Shown here one piece after another: positions 20,714 through 29,716 of a DNA stretch of 39,500 nucleotides. This DNA is from Chara braunii (lineage: Eukaryota; Streptophyta; Charophyceae; Charales; Characeae). The DNA lies in the NCBI GenBank assembly GCA_003427395.1, contig BFEA01000103.1, positions 35,631 through 75,130 of the forward strand, read 5' to 3'. The notes beneath the pieces were generated by a model. It was not told where the DNA came from and ran no database searches. It saw nothing but the letters and a program-made list of their open reading frames with translations. Each line of letters begins with the position of its first letter. The first letter of the stretch is position 1. A program made the translations under genes and the position numbers.

Positions 20714-20942
20714 GCATTGGTGGGTGCCCTATATTTTCCACTTTCAAGGAAGGTGTCAGATGTCTGACTTTTGCAAGTTTTGTTATCTTTGCCTATCTTT
20801 GAATCAACTGTTGGCCTGTCAGTTTTGAGTTGATGTCTGTTCATATTTCCCCTCTATGGCTTCTCTGATGAATGGCTTTAAGAACCCCTGCCCATAACCC
20901 CCTTTCACCTTCAAGCTATGTTCTACGCCCACCGAATGCACA
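20714..20942. repeat. Split direct repeat B2 (right end of the DIRS-type element)
   Basis: Copy of B1 ending at CACA, where the U6 similarity starts at once. This defines the right terminus of the element to within one or two bases. Confidence 0.88.
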
Positions 20943-20967
20943 TGCGTGTCATCCTTGCGCAGGGGCC

Positions 20968-20999
<32 letters not shown>

Positions 21000-21019
21000 A
21001 CAGATGTTCCGAATATTTT
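20942..21019 (-). pseudogene. U6: U6 snRNA 5' part, right flank of the DIRS insertion
   Basis: On the minus strand the conserved U6 centre is plain: TTAAAATTGGAACGATACAG, the ACAGAGA box, GATTAGCATGGCCCC and CGCAAGGATGACACGCAT. It stops at CAT, exactly where the left-flank fragment (1299-1319) resumes with TAAATCG. The two parts total about 98 nt, close to full-length plant U6. The first roughly 10 nt (5' stem) are degenerate, and no TATA box or upstream element is visible in 21020-21137, so it may have been a pseudogene before the insertion. Confidence 0.92.
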
Positions 21020-21137
21020 TCTCTCAATTTCACCTTTCACAGGCTACCTACCACTACTCCTAAGCCTATACAGGGGACCCCTGCAAGTGCAACTACCCCT
21101 CACAATCAAGGGGATGCGGAGATGCATGTTGCCCCCC
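21020..21137. other. Spacer between the U6 5' end and the 5' LTR
   Basis: 118 bp separate the U6 start from the LTR start. This is where U6 promoter elements would lie. I see no convincing TATA box or plant-type upstream sequence element. Confidence 0.6.
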
Positions 21138-21873
21138 TGTGACGAACTATTTTCTCTTACCGTGCGACTTTCTGCGTGAGGCTATTTGGGGAAATACGAC
21201 GGGTGAACTGTGGGAAGATGGGTCGCACAGGCAAGTTGCATGGATGTCCTCGTTTCTTTTCGTTTTTTTGCTGGAAGTTGTCGGGTCAGTGTCGGGAAAA
21301 TCCCGTGCCAACGGTTGAGTAGCGTGCCTTAGCGAGCGCAAGAAATAATTGTACCATAGCTTCTTTCTTGTTCTGCTGTGAGCACTGGGAATTTTGGCGT
21401 GATCAATACGCGGGAATATCGTTTTTGAATTTTCAATTTATGTCGAGCCTCCACGGGCTCTCGAAATTGTTTTTTATTTTCTGCTTTTTCAGAATTTTCC
21501 TTTGCAATTAGGACTTAAGCTAGGAATTTAGGCAACTTCTGAATTTTGCTGCGCTGCGCTTCCTGCTTATGCACGCCTTGCCGCGACAAGATCCAGGTTC
21601 TGACTTCTTTTTACACGTAACTGTCGTTTTTGGTAGGCGCGATTGTAACTGTATTTTTCTTCCGTCTTGGTTTTCTCGCGTTTGCCTGCCTTCTCCTTCC
21701 CCGCCTTACGTACTCTGTTCTAATTGGCTGGATCACCTGCATGACCGGATCGATGCGTGGAGTGTGGCTACCACCCCCACGCCTCGGCCTGGCTATGCAG
21801 ACGTAGGCACTTCCTCTCTTCTCCTCTTGTCCACCTAGGCTTAACCCCGTACCGTTCGTGCAGGCATGCATGC

Positions 21874-22137
21874 TATAAATTTCGCAAGCTCGATTAGTTG
21901 GCTCTCTAAGAATTTTGAGGCTAGCACGATCAGTGAGGGTCGGTTAACAAGCAAGTTTTGGAAGGTGAGTGAGTGCGAGAGTTGGGCGATCCGACGAGCT
22001 GGTGTCGGTTGTGCGGGGTTGACGTGCGGGGCCACGACGGACTGTGGCGCATGGGCGAACCTGGCTTGTATGCTCGAATCAAGCGGGGTAACAACTCTGT
22101 GTTGATGCGAGGCGACAGACTGCCATCATTAGGAGTG

Positions 22138-22212
<75 letters not shown>

Positions 22213-22260
22213 TAGTTATGAGTGTGGGATGAGGTTCTTTCTTTTGCTCGTCTGTATAAA
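21874..22260 (+). promoter_or_regulatory. Candidate LTR TATA boxes
   Basis: TATAAAT at 21874-21880 and TATAAA at 22255-22260 are both kept in the 3' LTR (38872-38878 and 39197-39203). Either could set the U3/R boundary. Which one is used cannot be told from sequence. Confidence 0.4.
22141..22210. repeat. (AG)n microsatellite inside the 5' LTR
   Basis: 35 AG units. The equivalent 3' LTR site (about 39141-39158) has only a short interrupted AG tract. Confidence 0.97.
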
Positions 22261-22493
22261 TTTTAGCTTCTGCTATGGCCGAATTCTGTCGCAGCCTTTT
22301 TTGACCTTTCCTTGTAAATCGTCTCGAATTTTCGTTGCTGCTTTGGCCTCGTATGAATGCATGAATGGGTGTGAACTCTTCTTAATTCATGACATTTTCG
22401 GATTCCTGATCTTGTTTTGCGATGCTTGTCTAATTCTGTCCTCCATCTGCATCTGATTGAAAACACCCGCTATGGATGTTTGAGTTATTTTTG

Positions 22494-23198
22494 NNNNNNN
22501 NNNNNNNNNNNNNNNNNNNNNNNNNNNNNNNNNNNNNNNNNNNNNNNNNNNNNNNNNNNNNNNNNNNNNNNNNNNNNNNNNNNNNNNNNNNNNNNNNNNN
22601 NNNNNNNNNNNNNNNNNNNNNNNNNNNNNNNNNNNNNNNNNNNNNNNNNNNNNNNNNNNNNNNNNNNNNNNNNNNNNNNNNNNNNNNNNNNNNNNNNNNN
22701 NNNNNNNNNNNNNNNNNNNNNNNNNNNNNNNNNNNNNNNNNNNNNNNNNNNNNNNNNNNNNNNNNNNNNNNNNNNNNNNNNNNNNNNNNNNNNNNNNNNN
22801 NNNNNNNNNNNNNNNNNNNNNNNNNNNNNNNNNNNNNNNNNNNNNNNNNNNNNNNNNNNNNNNNNNNNNNNNNNNNNNNNNNNNNNNNNNNNNNNNNNNN
22901 NNNNNNNNNNNNNNNNNNNNNNNNNNNNNNNNNNNNNNNNNNNNNNNNNNNNNNNNNNNNNNNNNNNNNNNNNNNNNNNNNNNNNNNNNNNNNNNNNNNN
23001 NNNNNNNNNNNNNNNNNNNNNNNNNNNNNNNNNNNNNNNNNNNNNNNNNNNNNNNNNNNNNNNNNNNNNNNNNNNNNNNNNNNNNNNNNNNNNNNNNNNN
23101 NNNNNNNNNNNNNNNNNNNNNNNNNNNNNNNNNNNNNNNNNNNNNNNNNNNNNNNNNNNNNNNNNNNNNNNNNNNNNNNNNNNNNNNNNNNNNNNNNN
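22494..23198. other. Assembly gap (705 N)
   Basis: Unresolved bases. Open frames spanning this run are meaningless. The gap hides the end of the 5' LTR, the primer-binding site and probably the start of gag. Confidence 1.
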
Positions 23199-23490
23199 TC
23201 CTCCTCCCATATCACCAGCTCACGGTGGTACCGTGGAATTCCATAGCTCGCTATTGGCCCAACCCACCGTGCGAGGATTGCCAGCAGTACCAGGCACGCC
23301 AAGCTTCGAGGTTTATACGCCGAACTCAAACCGAAGCTGAGCAGCGGTTGCACCACCTCCGCTTACGGTCCGCCCCGTCGGATTCTGAAGCTTGTTACGG
23401 GCGGCGCTGACAGCAGCACGAGCGCCCGGGTGTCCCGTCGAGCCACTGGACAAGGAACTAACCGCAGTGACGCCACTGGCAAAGGCCATA
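23199..23490 (+). other. Possible N-terminal gag remnant or leader of the LTR element
   Basis: One frame reads a Pro/Ala-rich stretch (AQPTVRGLPAVPGTPSFEVY, later PVEPLDKELTAVTPLAKA) with two TGA stops. That suits the variable N-terminus of a gypsy gag, but no motif proves it. The Penelope-like element starts at 23491. Confidence 0.35.
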
Positions 23491-24687
23491 CACAACATAA
23501 TATAGAAACCATACACAGATTATGAAGAAGATGATGTGAGGTTTATTATCATGACGTCACCAACTTCTCCACCCACATACCCTGACTCCAATACCATTAG
23601 GGAAAACTCAACCCTTCTACTCATACGTCACTCAAGTTGAGGATTTCTACCTTTTACTACCCAATATATACTTTTTCCCTTTCATCGACGCCACCCTCAC
23701 CCAACCGAGTACAATACTCGAACCGCAGACTCTCACCCCGCGTTCTTACTAGACCAGCTCTCGAGATGAATCATCTTCGGACCCGCGTCTCAATACAACC
23801 GCGGTACAATGCCGGACTCGTCCTGCCTTGCTCAGACCCTGTGGCGTAATGTGCCACAGAGCAGTGTTCGAATGAATCAGCCTCGGACCCGCATCTTAAT
23901 ACAACCGTGGTACATTGCCGGACTCGTCCCGCCTTGCTCAGACCCTGTATCACAATGCGCCACAAATGGATCCACTACGCCCAACGACTCCATACAACCG
24001 CGGTATTCTGGTCTGCCACCCTAGCCTGTCCTTTTTTAACTTTTTCTTCATAGCCTATGCCCCGGCCTGATATTCGACAAATATCGCATGAAAGTATCTT
24101 CCCAACCGGACAACCACCATGGTCCAGAGGATCCTGGGTACCGTGATCGGCGTTTTTTTTCAAAGCGGAGTAACGTTAAAGATCGTAATCTTTGACTGCA
24201 GGTGGCTTGTCAGACACATCCCTACCGCCACCCTTTATGTTGTACTCCATGTTTTTTCTTCACCCAACCACACGCGGGCGAAAGCAACCATATGGCTCCA
24301 AAAAGGACTCAACTCTCTTCTGCACATCCACTCCAAACCTGCAATCACCACCTTGCTCGGGTACCGCAGTTTCCTCAATTCCTCCGCCAGTGTCAGGATA
24401 TTGAGGAAAGTGGCACCCCAATTGTTCGAATTCCTCGAAATTCGGAGGATGGCATTCGCCACCGTAGCGTACTTTGCTTTAGTAGAACCGAACGACCTGA
24501 AATCCTTATAGGTTCGAAACCGCAGGCCCTCCGGACCCCAAATTGAGTCCGAATTCTTGAATTTGTGTGCCATGATTATGCACCTCGGTTGACAAGCCAC
24601 AATAAGTCTAGTTTCCAAAAAATCCAAAGTACCATTCCCTGGATCAGTTCTCTCAAGCTGCAATCCAGCAGGGTAGCATTGTGTCAC
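23491..24687 (-). repeat. Downstream pseudo-LTR of the Penelope-like element
   Basis: Direct repeat of 28518-29716 with few differences. It starts at CACAACATAATA and contains a 106-bp internal tandem repeat (23766-23965) plus the C-terminal RT coding part. Reading on the minus strand it is the 3' end of the element. Confidence 0.9.
23766..23965. repeat. 106-bp tandem repeat in the pseudo-LTR
   Basis: Two units begin ATGAATCA at 23766 and 23872 and share CTCGGACCCGC, CAATACAACCG-GGTAC, CCGGACTCGTCC and GCCTTGCTCAGACCCTGT. GGACGAGTCC forms a short hairpin in each unit. The same pair occurs in the other pseudo-LTR at about 28793-28993. Confidence 0.9.
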
Positions 24688-25865
24688 CAAGTCAAATCGC
24701 TCCTTGGCTTTGCAGACCAGTATCGGGTCGTTCTTCTTAAAGAACGAAACCAGCAGCAAGTCATCAATATATCTCTTCCTGTTGATAAACCTGACATCGG
24801 CGCCGAGGGATATCATGAGCTTATATTATGAAAACATGCACATGACACAGGCGAAGGGCGGGCTAGCTCTACCACCCATTGGAATGCCCTGCCTCTGCCT
24901 TAGCACTGAATCACCTACCCGAAAAAACGTGTTTGACAACTGGAAACCAGTTAATGTGACCAGTTTACTTAGTCTAACTGATTTCCACCCAGCTTCCCCA
25001 TGAGACTTCCCGAGAGTCGACTGCTTCTTCCGGCTGTTAATTCGAATCCATTTCACCCCCTTCTCATGGAACACATCAACCAGCCATTGCATTGCCATAC
25101 TGATCTCCTCGTGTGGCAGTTGCGTGAACATCTCCTTAATGTTGTACTTACGCACCTCAAAATCCAGTCCCGTCTTTGCGCTATACTCATTAATCCTGCC
25201 CACCTCCCCTTTGAGATCCCCAACTGTGCGCAGGTTAAAATGTGGCGCTTTCAGCCTCTTAATCAATCCGTTCAACGCGGTTGAGAGTAACCCAGATGTC
25301 GCGCGGAACAGACTAGCAAACGAGGGGAACAATCGGACATTTCTTAAGCTTATCCTTTTCCTTCGATATCACATATGCAAACTGTAAACTACCACACCGG
25401 TCCCAGGTAGCTAATTTACCAAGACCGGCGCTTTCATAAGCGGCTTTACACTTCCCCAACAGCTCACTAAGATGTGCTACAACCTTCTCATAATTCTCAT
25501 TGCAGAGATACATCTTCCGAAGTCCGGCCTCATATAGTATCGGACACTCAACCCATGTTTCACTTGTGTTCCGATCAAGCGGGGACAGGACCAAGCCTTC
25601 AAACGCACGACCCACCCCGGTCACATACTCGCTCAGAACACAGTCCCCATGCCTTGCTTCACCCTTACGAGCGATTGCCAGCCAATCAACTCGCATTTCC
25701 TCCAAGACCAGGCCCGCCCTTCGAAACCCGTCTAGCGCCTCATTGAAGGCCCGTGCCACCATCCTTCTGCTATCAATTGAACCCGGAAAAGGAACGTTTT
25801 TTGCATTGAACAGGAAGGGGTGAATGTTATCGATTTCGCTTAACTTGACCGCTACATGCCCTTTA
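24235..25865 (-). pseudogene. RT: Reverse transcriptase of the Penelope-like element
   Basis: The frame starting near 25850 (KLSEIDNIHPF) runs to 25313. It continues after a one-base shift in a C run (plus-strand G run 25324-25327) as FPSFASLFRATSGLL to 24826 and, after an in-frame TAA, to 24235. Core motifs are YNIKEMFTQLPHEEI (motif A region), RQRQGIPMGGRASPPF (motif B) and KRYIDDLLLVSF with an intact YIDD. The C-terminal part (LQLERTDPGNGTLDFLETRL) is typical of Penelope-type RTs. Motif A has Asn in place of the usual catalytic Asp. The two frameshifts (about 25860 and 25325) and the TAA show decay. Confidence 0.88.
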
Positions 25866-27132
25866 ATCTAGGCAAGTCAAGCCCGGCACAGGCACATTCG
25901 AAGCAACGTGCTTGTGCAAAGGACTTCTGATTATGCAGAAGGTCACCAACAGAGCGAGCTTTCAACCACACGGTCCTTGCTCTTCCTGCACACAAGTCAG
26001 CCAGCGAAGATGGTAACCCTTTTTCCCTAATCCAATTCCTCACAGTCGCGTCCACTTTCCGTTTATCAACGGTAGTACAAAACGGAATCTTGACGGTAAT
26101 ATTCATTCTAGGATACACTCCGAACCTCTTTTTACACACACCAGTGAGGATACCCCTCAGAATCTGCCTCCCTCTCTTTTGGCCAATGGTTTTAATATTG
26201 TTGTTCAGTTGCAATAATTCATCCAAAGACATCGAGAACAAGTCCTTCCTTTTCCATGGTGCACGCAGCAAAGAAATCATTTTTGCCTTATCGCGCTCAG
26301 TCCTGGTCTTAGTCATGCATAAGGTTGTGACAGACCAACACCCCCCACCTTCTATCATAGCCCTCGACTCTCCCAACAACATCTTCCCATCTTTTCCATC
26401 AATTTCAGATGAACCGAACAACAATTTAACCAATCTCCACGCCTTCACCCACTGACAACCAGCATTGTTAAAGATAACCACAGGGCCCTTGCATTTATTT
26501 TTTCGAATTAACTTAAGAATTATCAGTAGATCAAGTTCCTGCCGCGTGTTAACAACAGGACAATCAAACAACAGAGGCTCGAAGACCACTTTAGAATAAC
26601 ACCTCCCTTTTCTTTTTCCCCCCCGACTTCTTCGCGGCTTCTTTCTACGCACAACTCCTTTTGAATTGAGCCCCGGGTTATGACTCCTAATTATCTTAAT
26701 CTCCATTCCTTCAATAGCCGGTCGTTCACCAAACCAGATTGGGATCGGGACATAGTGCTGCAAGCCGATTTTTTTAAGCCATGTGTGAACGCGCTGCCTG
26801 CTTCCTCTGCCAACGGCACGACAGTGTTCATGCCATCTATCTTTCAACGACCGTATCGTCTTACCAACATAGATGAGCTTATGACTCAATGACATGATCG
26901 CATAGACACAACTAGAGCCACACAACGTTCGTTCCCATTCGGCCTGAGATATACGTAGCCAAAACCGAACATAAGCTTTACCCCACGCCAAATCCCCACG
27001 TAGACATGCTAATAGTATAATCAGGACATGAATCCGATCCAACACAGCATGGAGTACACTATCAACATATTCCCTTAGACGCAACAGCCTGTTTACCGCC
27101 CTCTTCAGTGACCGCACGTTACCGAGCCGCTA
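25852..27132 (-). pseudogene. GIY-YIG endonuclease part of the Penelope-like polyprotein
   Basis: From 27117 to 25852 the minus strand is open for 421 codons. Residues about 70-160 form a GIY-YIG domain: CVYAIMS, LIYVGKTIRSLKDRWHEHC with the conserved Arg and His, and IEGMEIKII with the catalytic Glu, then NPGLNSK. A very basic stretch follows (RRKKPRRSRGGKRKGRC). Near the C-terminus CFECACAGLDLPRLKG resembles the CxC finger found before Penelope-type RTs. The likely role is nicking target DNA to prime reverse transcription. The upstream SAP-like ORF lies in the same frame, separated by TAG at 27130-27132, and the RT follows after a one-base frameshift. Confidence 0.85.
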
Positions 27133-28023
27133 GTTCCCGGACGCAGCACCAGTCCTAGCACCGTCATTGAGGTCCGCGATATCCTGATTCTTCGATGGTT
27201 CTGCAGTCCCTTTTGGGGCTGCGTCCTTAAGTTGATCCACATAATCCTGCAGATCCAGTCACGCGAGCTCCCATGAACCGGAGTCTTTGCGCACATAGCT
27301 GACTCCCTTTTGCTTGCACAGCTCCTGTACTCGTGAACAATGCAGTGACATATAAAATTGCTGCCTAATCTTCATGTAGGCAGCAAGTCCATCTTCATCA
27401 GCTTCCTCCTCCACGACATTGATCGGTTTCTGTGTGAGGTTCAGGTCTTCAGCCTCATTCGTCCCATACTCAGGCTCAAGCGCCTCCTCGGGGGTATTCG
27501 CGCGCTGCTTGCCCTTCTGCACCACCAGACCTTGCACCAACTCTGCCAACAACTTCTTCACTTCAGAGAGGTCGCTGCTCTTCTCCATATTCGGCGCCAG
27601 ATTCTGCCTCACGCCATCATCCTCAGCATCATCACCTGATGAGATTTCAACCCTCTGCAACCTAGATTTTGAGCTGCCTCGTGATCGCACCTTCGCAACG
27701 CTCATCTTTGGAGTGACTGCCGCAAGAGCAGCGGCAGGGGCAGTTATCGACCTTTTTCGTTTCTCGCTGCTCGCCTCCTTCCCCTTATTCAAAACAACCA
27801 GTTCCAATGCAGCCTTCTCAGCGCGCAGTTTAACAAGATCTTCTTTCTCAGCAGCTGCAACATTCGCCTTTGCATCCACTTCTTCCAGTTTCTTAGTGAT
27901 CTGTTTCAAAGAATCTCCTAGTGTCGAGGCGACCCACGCCTTCATTTCCTCACTCCTATCGTCCCCCCTCTCGTATACTTCCCGCGGCTGAGGATCACGC
28001 GGCACAGCAACTTCCATGCACAC
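27130..28023 (-). pseudogene. N-terminal coiled-coil and SAP-like part of the Penelope-like polyprotein
   Basis: The ORF from ATG at 28023 reads 254 codons to TGA at 27259. The same frame then stays open to TAG at 27130-27132. Restoring CGA for the TGA would give an unbroken reading. Features are a Lys/Glu/Ala-rich coiled coil (KKLEEVDAKANVAAAEKEDL), a basic patch (SSEKRKRS), acidic stretches (SSGDDAEDD, NVVEEEADEDG) and a C-terminal helix pair (SRVQELCKQKGVSYVRKDSG, continuing after the stop as LDLQDYVDQLK) resembling a SAP DNA-binding motif. SAP domains have been reported in Chlamys-type elements. A separate ORF1 is possible, but the shared frame favours one protein. Confidence 0.6.
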
Positions 28024-28517
28024 GTGTCATAACCACACCCATCCGCACATCAACAACCGGCGGATAGCCCTCGTCCCACAGTATCACCACCGTGTCACAG
28101 CAACATATCTGGCCAGCAGCCAGCTTCCACCTCGTGATACTGGAAGCCGCAATACCAGCATCGGAGGAAATTCTACGAATCCACAAAGCCGCTTGGCACA
28201 CCACCGGCCGCTAGCTTCGCCCGGAAAGTAGCATGACCCAACGATATACCATATCAGACTGAATTTCACGAAAACACAACTTCGCACAACTCGGAGATAA
28301 ACGATGATCAATCAATACTTTAATCAAACCATTCAATGATGGAAATGTAACCATCGACCATAAAAGATAAAATGTAAAATAATAATACTTCAGCAACATC
28401 AACTTTCAATGACAATTCGCACAAAGCTTACAAATGCAGGAGTTCCCACATGCAAACTTCGGTACCTCAGGTTCGTTCCCAAGCCACGACAAGGTCGACC
28501 CTGAGGCTGTATGAAAT
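28024..28517 (-). other. Leader of the Penelope-like element
   Basis: 494 bp lie between the upstream pseudo-LTR and the first ATG (minus strand). No convincing ORF is present. It likely holds the 5' UTR. Confidence 0.5.
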
Positions 28518-29716
28518 CACAACATAATAGAAACCATACACAGATTATGAAGAAGATGATGTGAGCTTTATTATCATGACGTCACCAACTTCTCCACCCA
28601 CATACCCTGACTCCAACACCATCAGGAAAAACTCAACCCTTCCATTCATACGTCACTCAAGTTGAGGATTTCTGCCTTCTACTACCCAATCTATACTACT
28701 TTTTCCCTTTCATCGACGCCACCCTCACCCGACCGAGTACAATACTCGAACCGCAAACTCTTACCCCGCGTTCTTACTAGACCAGCTCTCGAGATGAATC
28801 ATCCTCGGACCCGCGTCTCAATACAACCGCGGTACAATGTCGGACTCGTCCTGCCTTGCTCAGACCCTGTGGCGTAATGTGCCACAGAGCAGTGTTCGAA
28901 TGAATCAGCCTCGGACCCGCGTCTCAATACAACCGTGGTACATTGCCGGACTCGTCCCGCCTTGCCCAGACCCTGTACCACAGTGCGCCACAAATGGATC
29001 CACTACGCCCAACGACTCCATACAACCGCGATATTCTGGTCTGCCCACCCTAGCCTGTCCTTTTGTAACTTTTTCTTCATAGCCTATGCCCCGGCCTGAT
29101 ATCCGACAAATATCGCATGAAAGTATCGTCCCAACCGGACAACCACCACGGTCCAGAGGATCCTGGGTACCGTGATCGGCGTTTTTTTTCAAAGCGGAGT
29201 AACGTCAAAGATCGTAATGTTCGACCACAGGTGGCTTGTCAGACACATCCCTACCGCCACCCTTTATGTTGTACTCCATGCTTTTTCTTCACCCAACCAC
29301 ACGCGGGCGAAAGCAGCCATATGGCTCCAAAAAAGACTCAACTCTCTTCTGCACATCCACTCCAAACCTGCAATCACCACCTTGCTCGGGTACCGCAGTT
29401 TCCTCAATTCCTCTGCCAGTGTCAGGATATTGAGGAAAGTGGCACCCCAATTGTTCGAATTCCTAAAAATTCGGAGGATGGCATTCGCTACCGTAGCGTA
29501 CTTTGCTTTAGTAGGCCCGAACGACCTGAAATCCTAATAGGTTCGAAACCGCAGGCCCTCCGGACCCCAAATTGAGTCTGAATTCTTGAATTTGTGTGCC
29601 ATGATTATGCACCTTGGTTCACAACTCACAATAAGTCTAGTTTCCAAAAAATTCAAAGTACCATTCCCTGGATCAGTTCTCTCAAGCTGCAATCCAGCGG
29701 GGTAGCATTCTGTCAC
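28518..29716 (-). repeat. Upstream pseudo-LTR of the Penelope-like element
   Basis: 1,199 bp matching 23491-24687, including the end of the RT frame, the 106-bp tandem repeat and the same terminus. The match ends at TGTCAC (29711-29716), where gypsy gag sequence begins. It is either the 5' pseudo-LTR of the same insertion or a truncated tandem copy. Confidence 0.9.

Larger units (their letters stand above)
1320..20941 (+). mobile_element. DIRS-type (PAT/kangaroo-like) retroelement with split direct repeats, about 19.6 kb
   Basis: The ends show A1-body-B1-A2-B2. A1 (1319-2437) repeats as A2 (20092-20689), and B1 (19863-20092) repeats as B2 (20714-20942). B1 abuts A2 with no spacer, as expected of split direct repeats that template a circular intermediate. 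The body encodes a DIRS-type RT/RNase H/methylase region on + and a tyrosine recombinase on -. The outer edges coincide with a break in a U6 snRNA sequence, with at most one shared base and no target duplication, which fits recombinase-mediated integration. The element is far longer than the usual 5-7 kb, and part of that length is nested or repeat DNA (a SINE and AT-rich arrays). Every coding region has stops. The alternative, unrelated repeats plus a separate DIRS core, explains the U6 split poorly. Confidence 0.75.
21138..22493 (+). repeat. 5' LTR (right end lost in the gap)
   Basis: Matches 37896-39435 throughout, from TGTGACGAACTATTTTC to GAGTTATTTTTG, where the N run begins. Compared with the 3' copy it has a single copy of the segment that is duplicated at 38315-38714 and a much longer AG run (22141-22210). 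Confidence 0.85.
23491..29716 (-). mobile_element. Penelope-like retroelement, GIY-YIG-first (Chlamys) type, with pseudo-LTRs
   Basis: Read on the minus strand, the order is upstream 1.2-kb repeat, about 0.5-kb leader, coiled-coil/SAP-like ORF, GIY-YIG domain, Cys-rich motif, RT, and 3' region forming the second 1.2-kb repeat. An endonuclease upstream of the RT is the permuted order reported for Chlamys Penelope-like elements of green algae and protists; canonical members have it C-terminal. The upstream repeat is a partial copy of the 3' third (RT C-terminus plus 3' UTR), the pseudo-LTR arrangement common in this group. It lies within the LTR element, and gag sequence resumes at 29717. I find no clear target duplication. 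Confidence 0.82.

Noticed and set aside
20863-20890. Hammerhead-like CTGATGA in repeat B2
   Set aside because: The word is present only in B2 (B1 has CTAACGA) and is followed by GAAC, not GAAA, without a stem II.
20942-21019. Functional U6 snRNA gene
   Set aside because: It is cut by the DIRS-type element, the 5' stem is degenerate, the left-flank 3' end lacks a T-run terminator, and no upstream promoter elements are visible.
22417-23356. Long open frames of about 300 codons
   Set aside because: They are almost entirely the N run of the assembly gap.
23491-24240. Hammerhead ribozyme in the Penelope-like pseudo-LTR
   Set aside because: I looked on both strands for CTGANGA followed by a stem and GAAA. 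The nearest words (CTGATTC, CTGATAT) do not keep the core.
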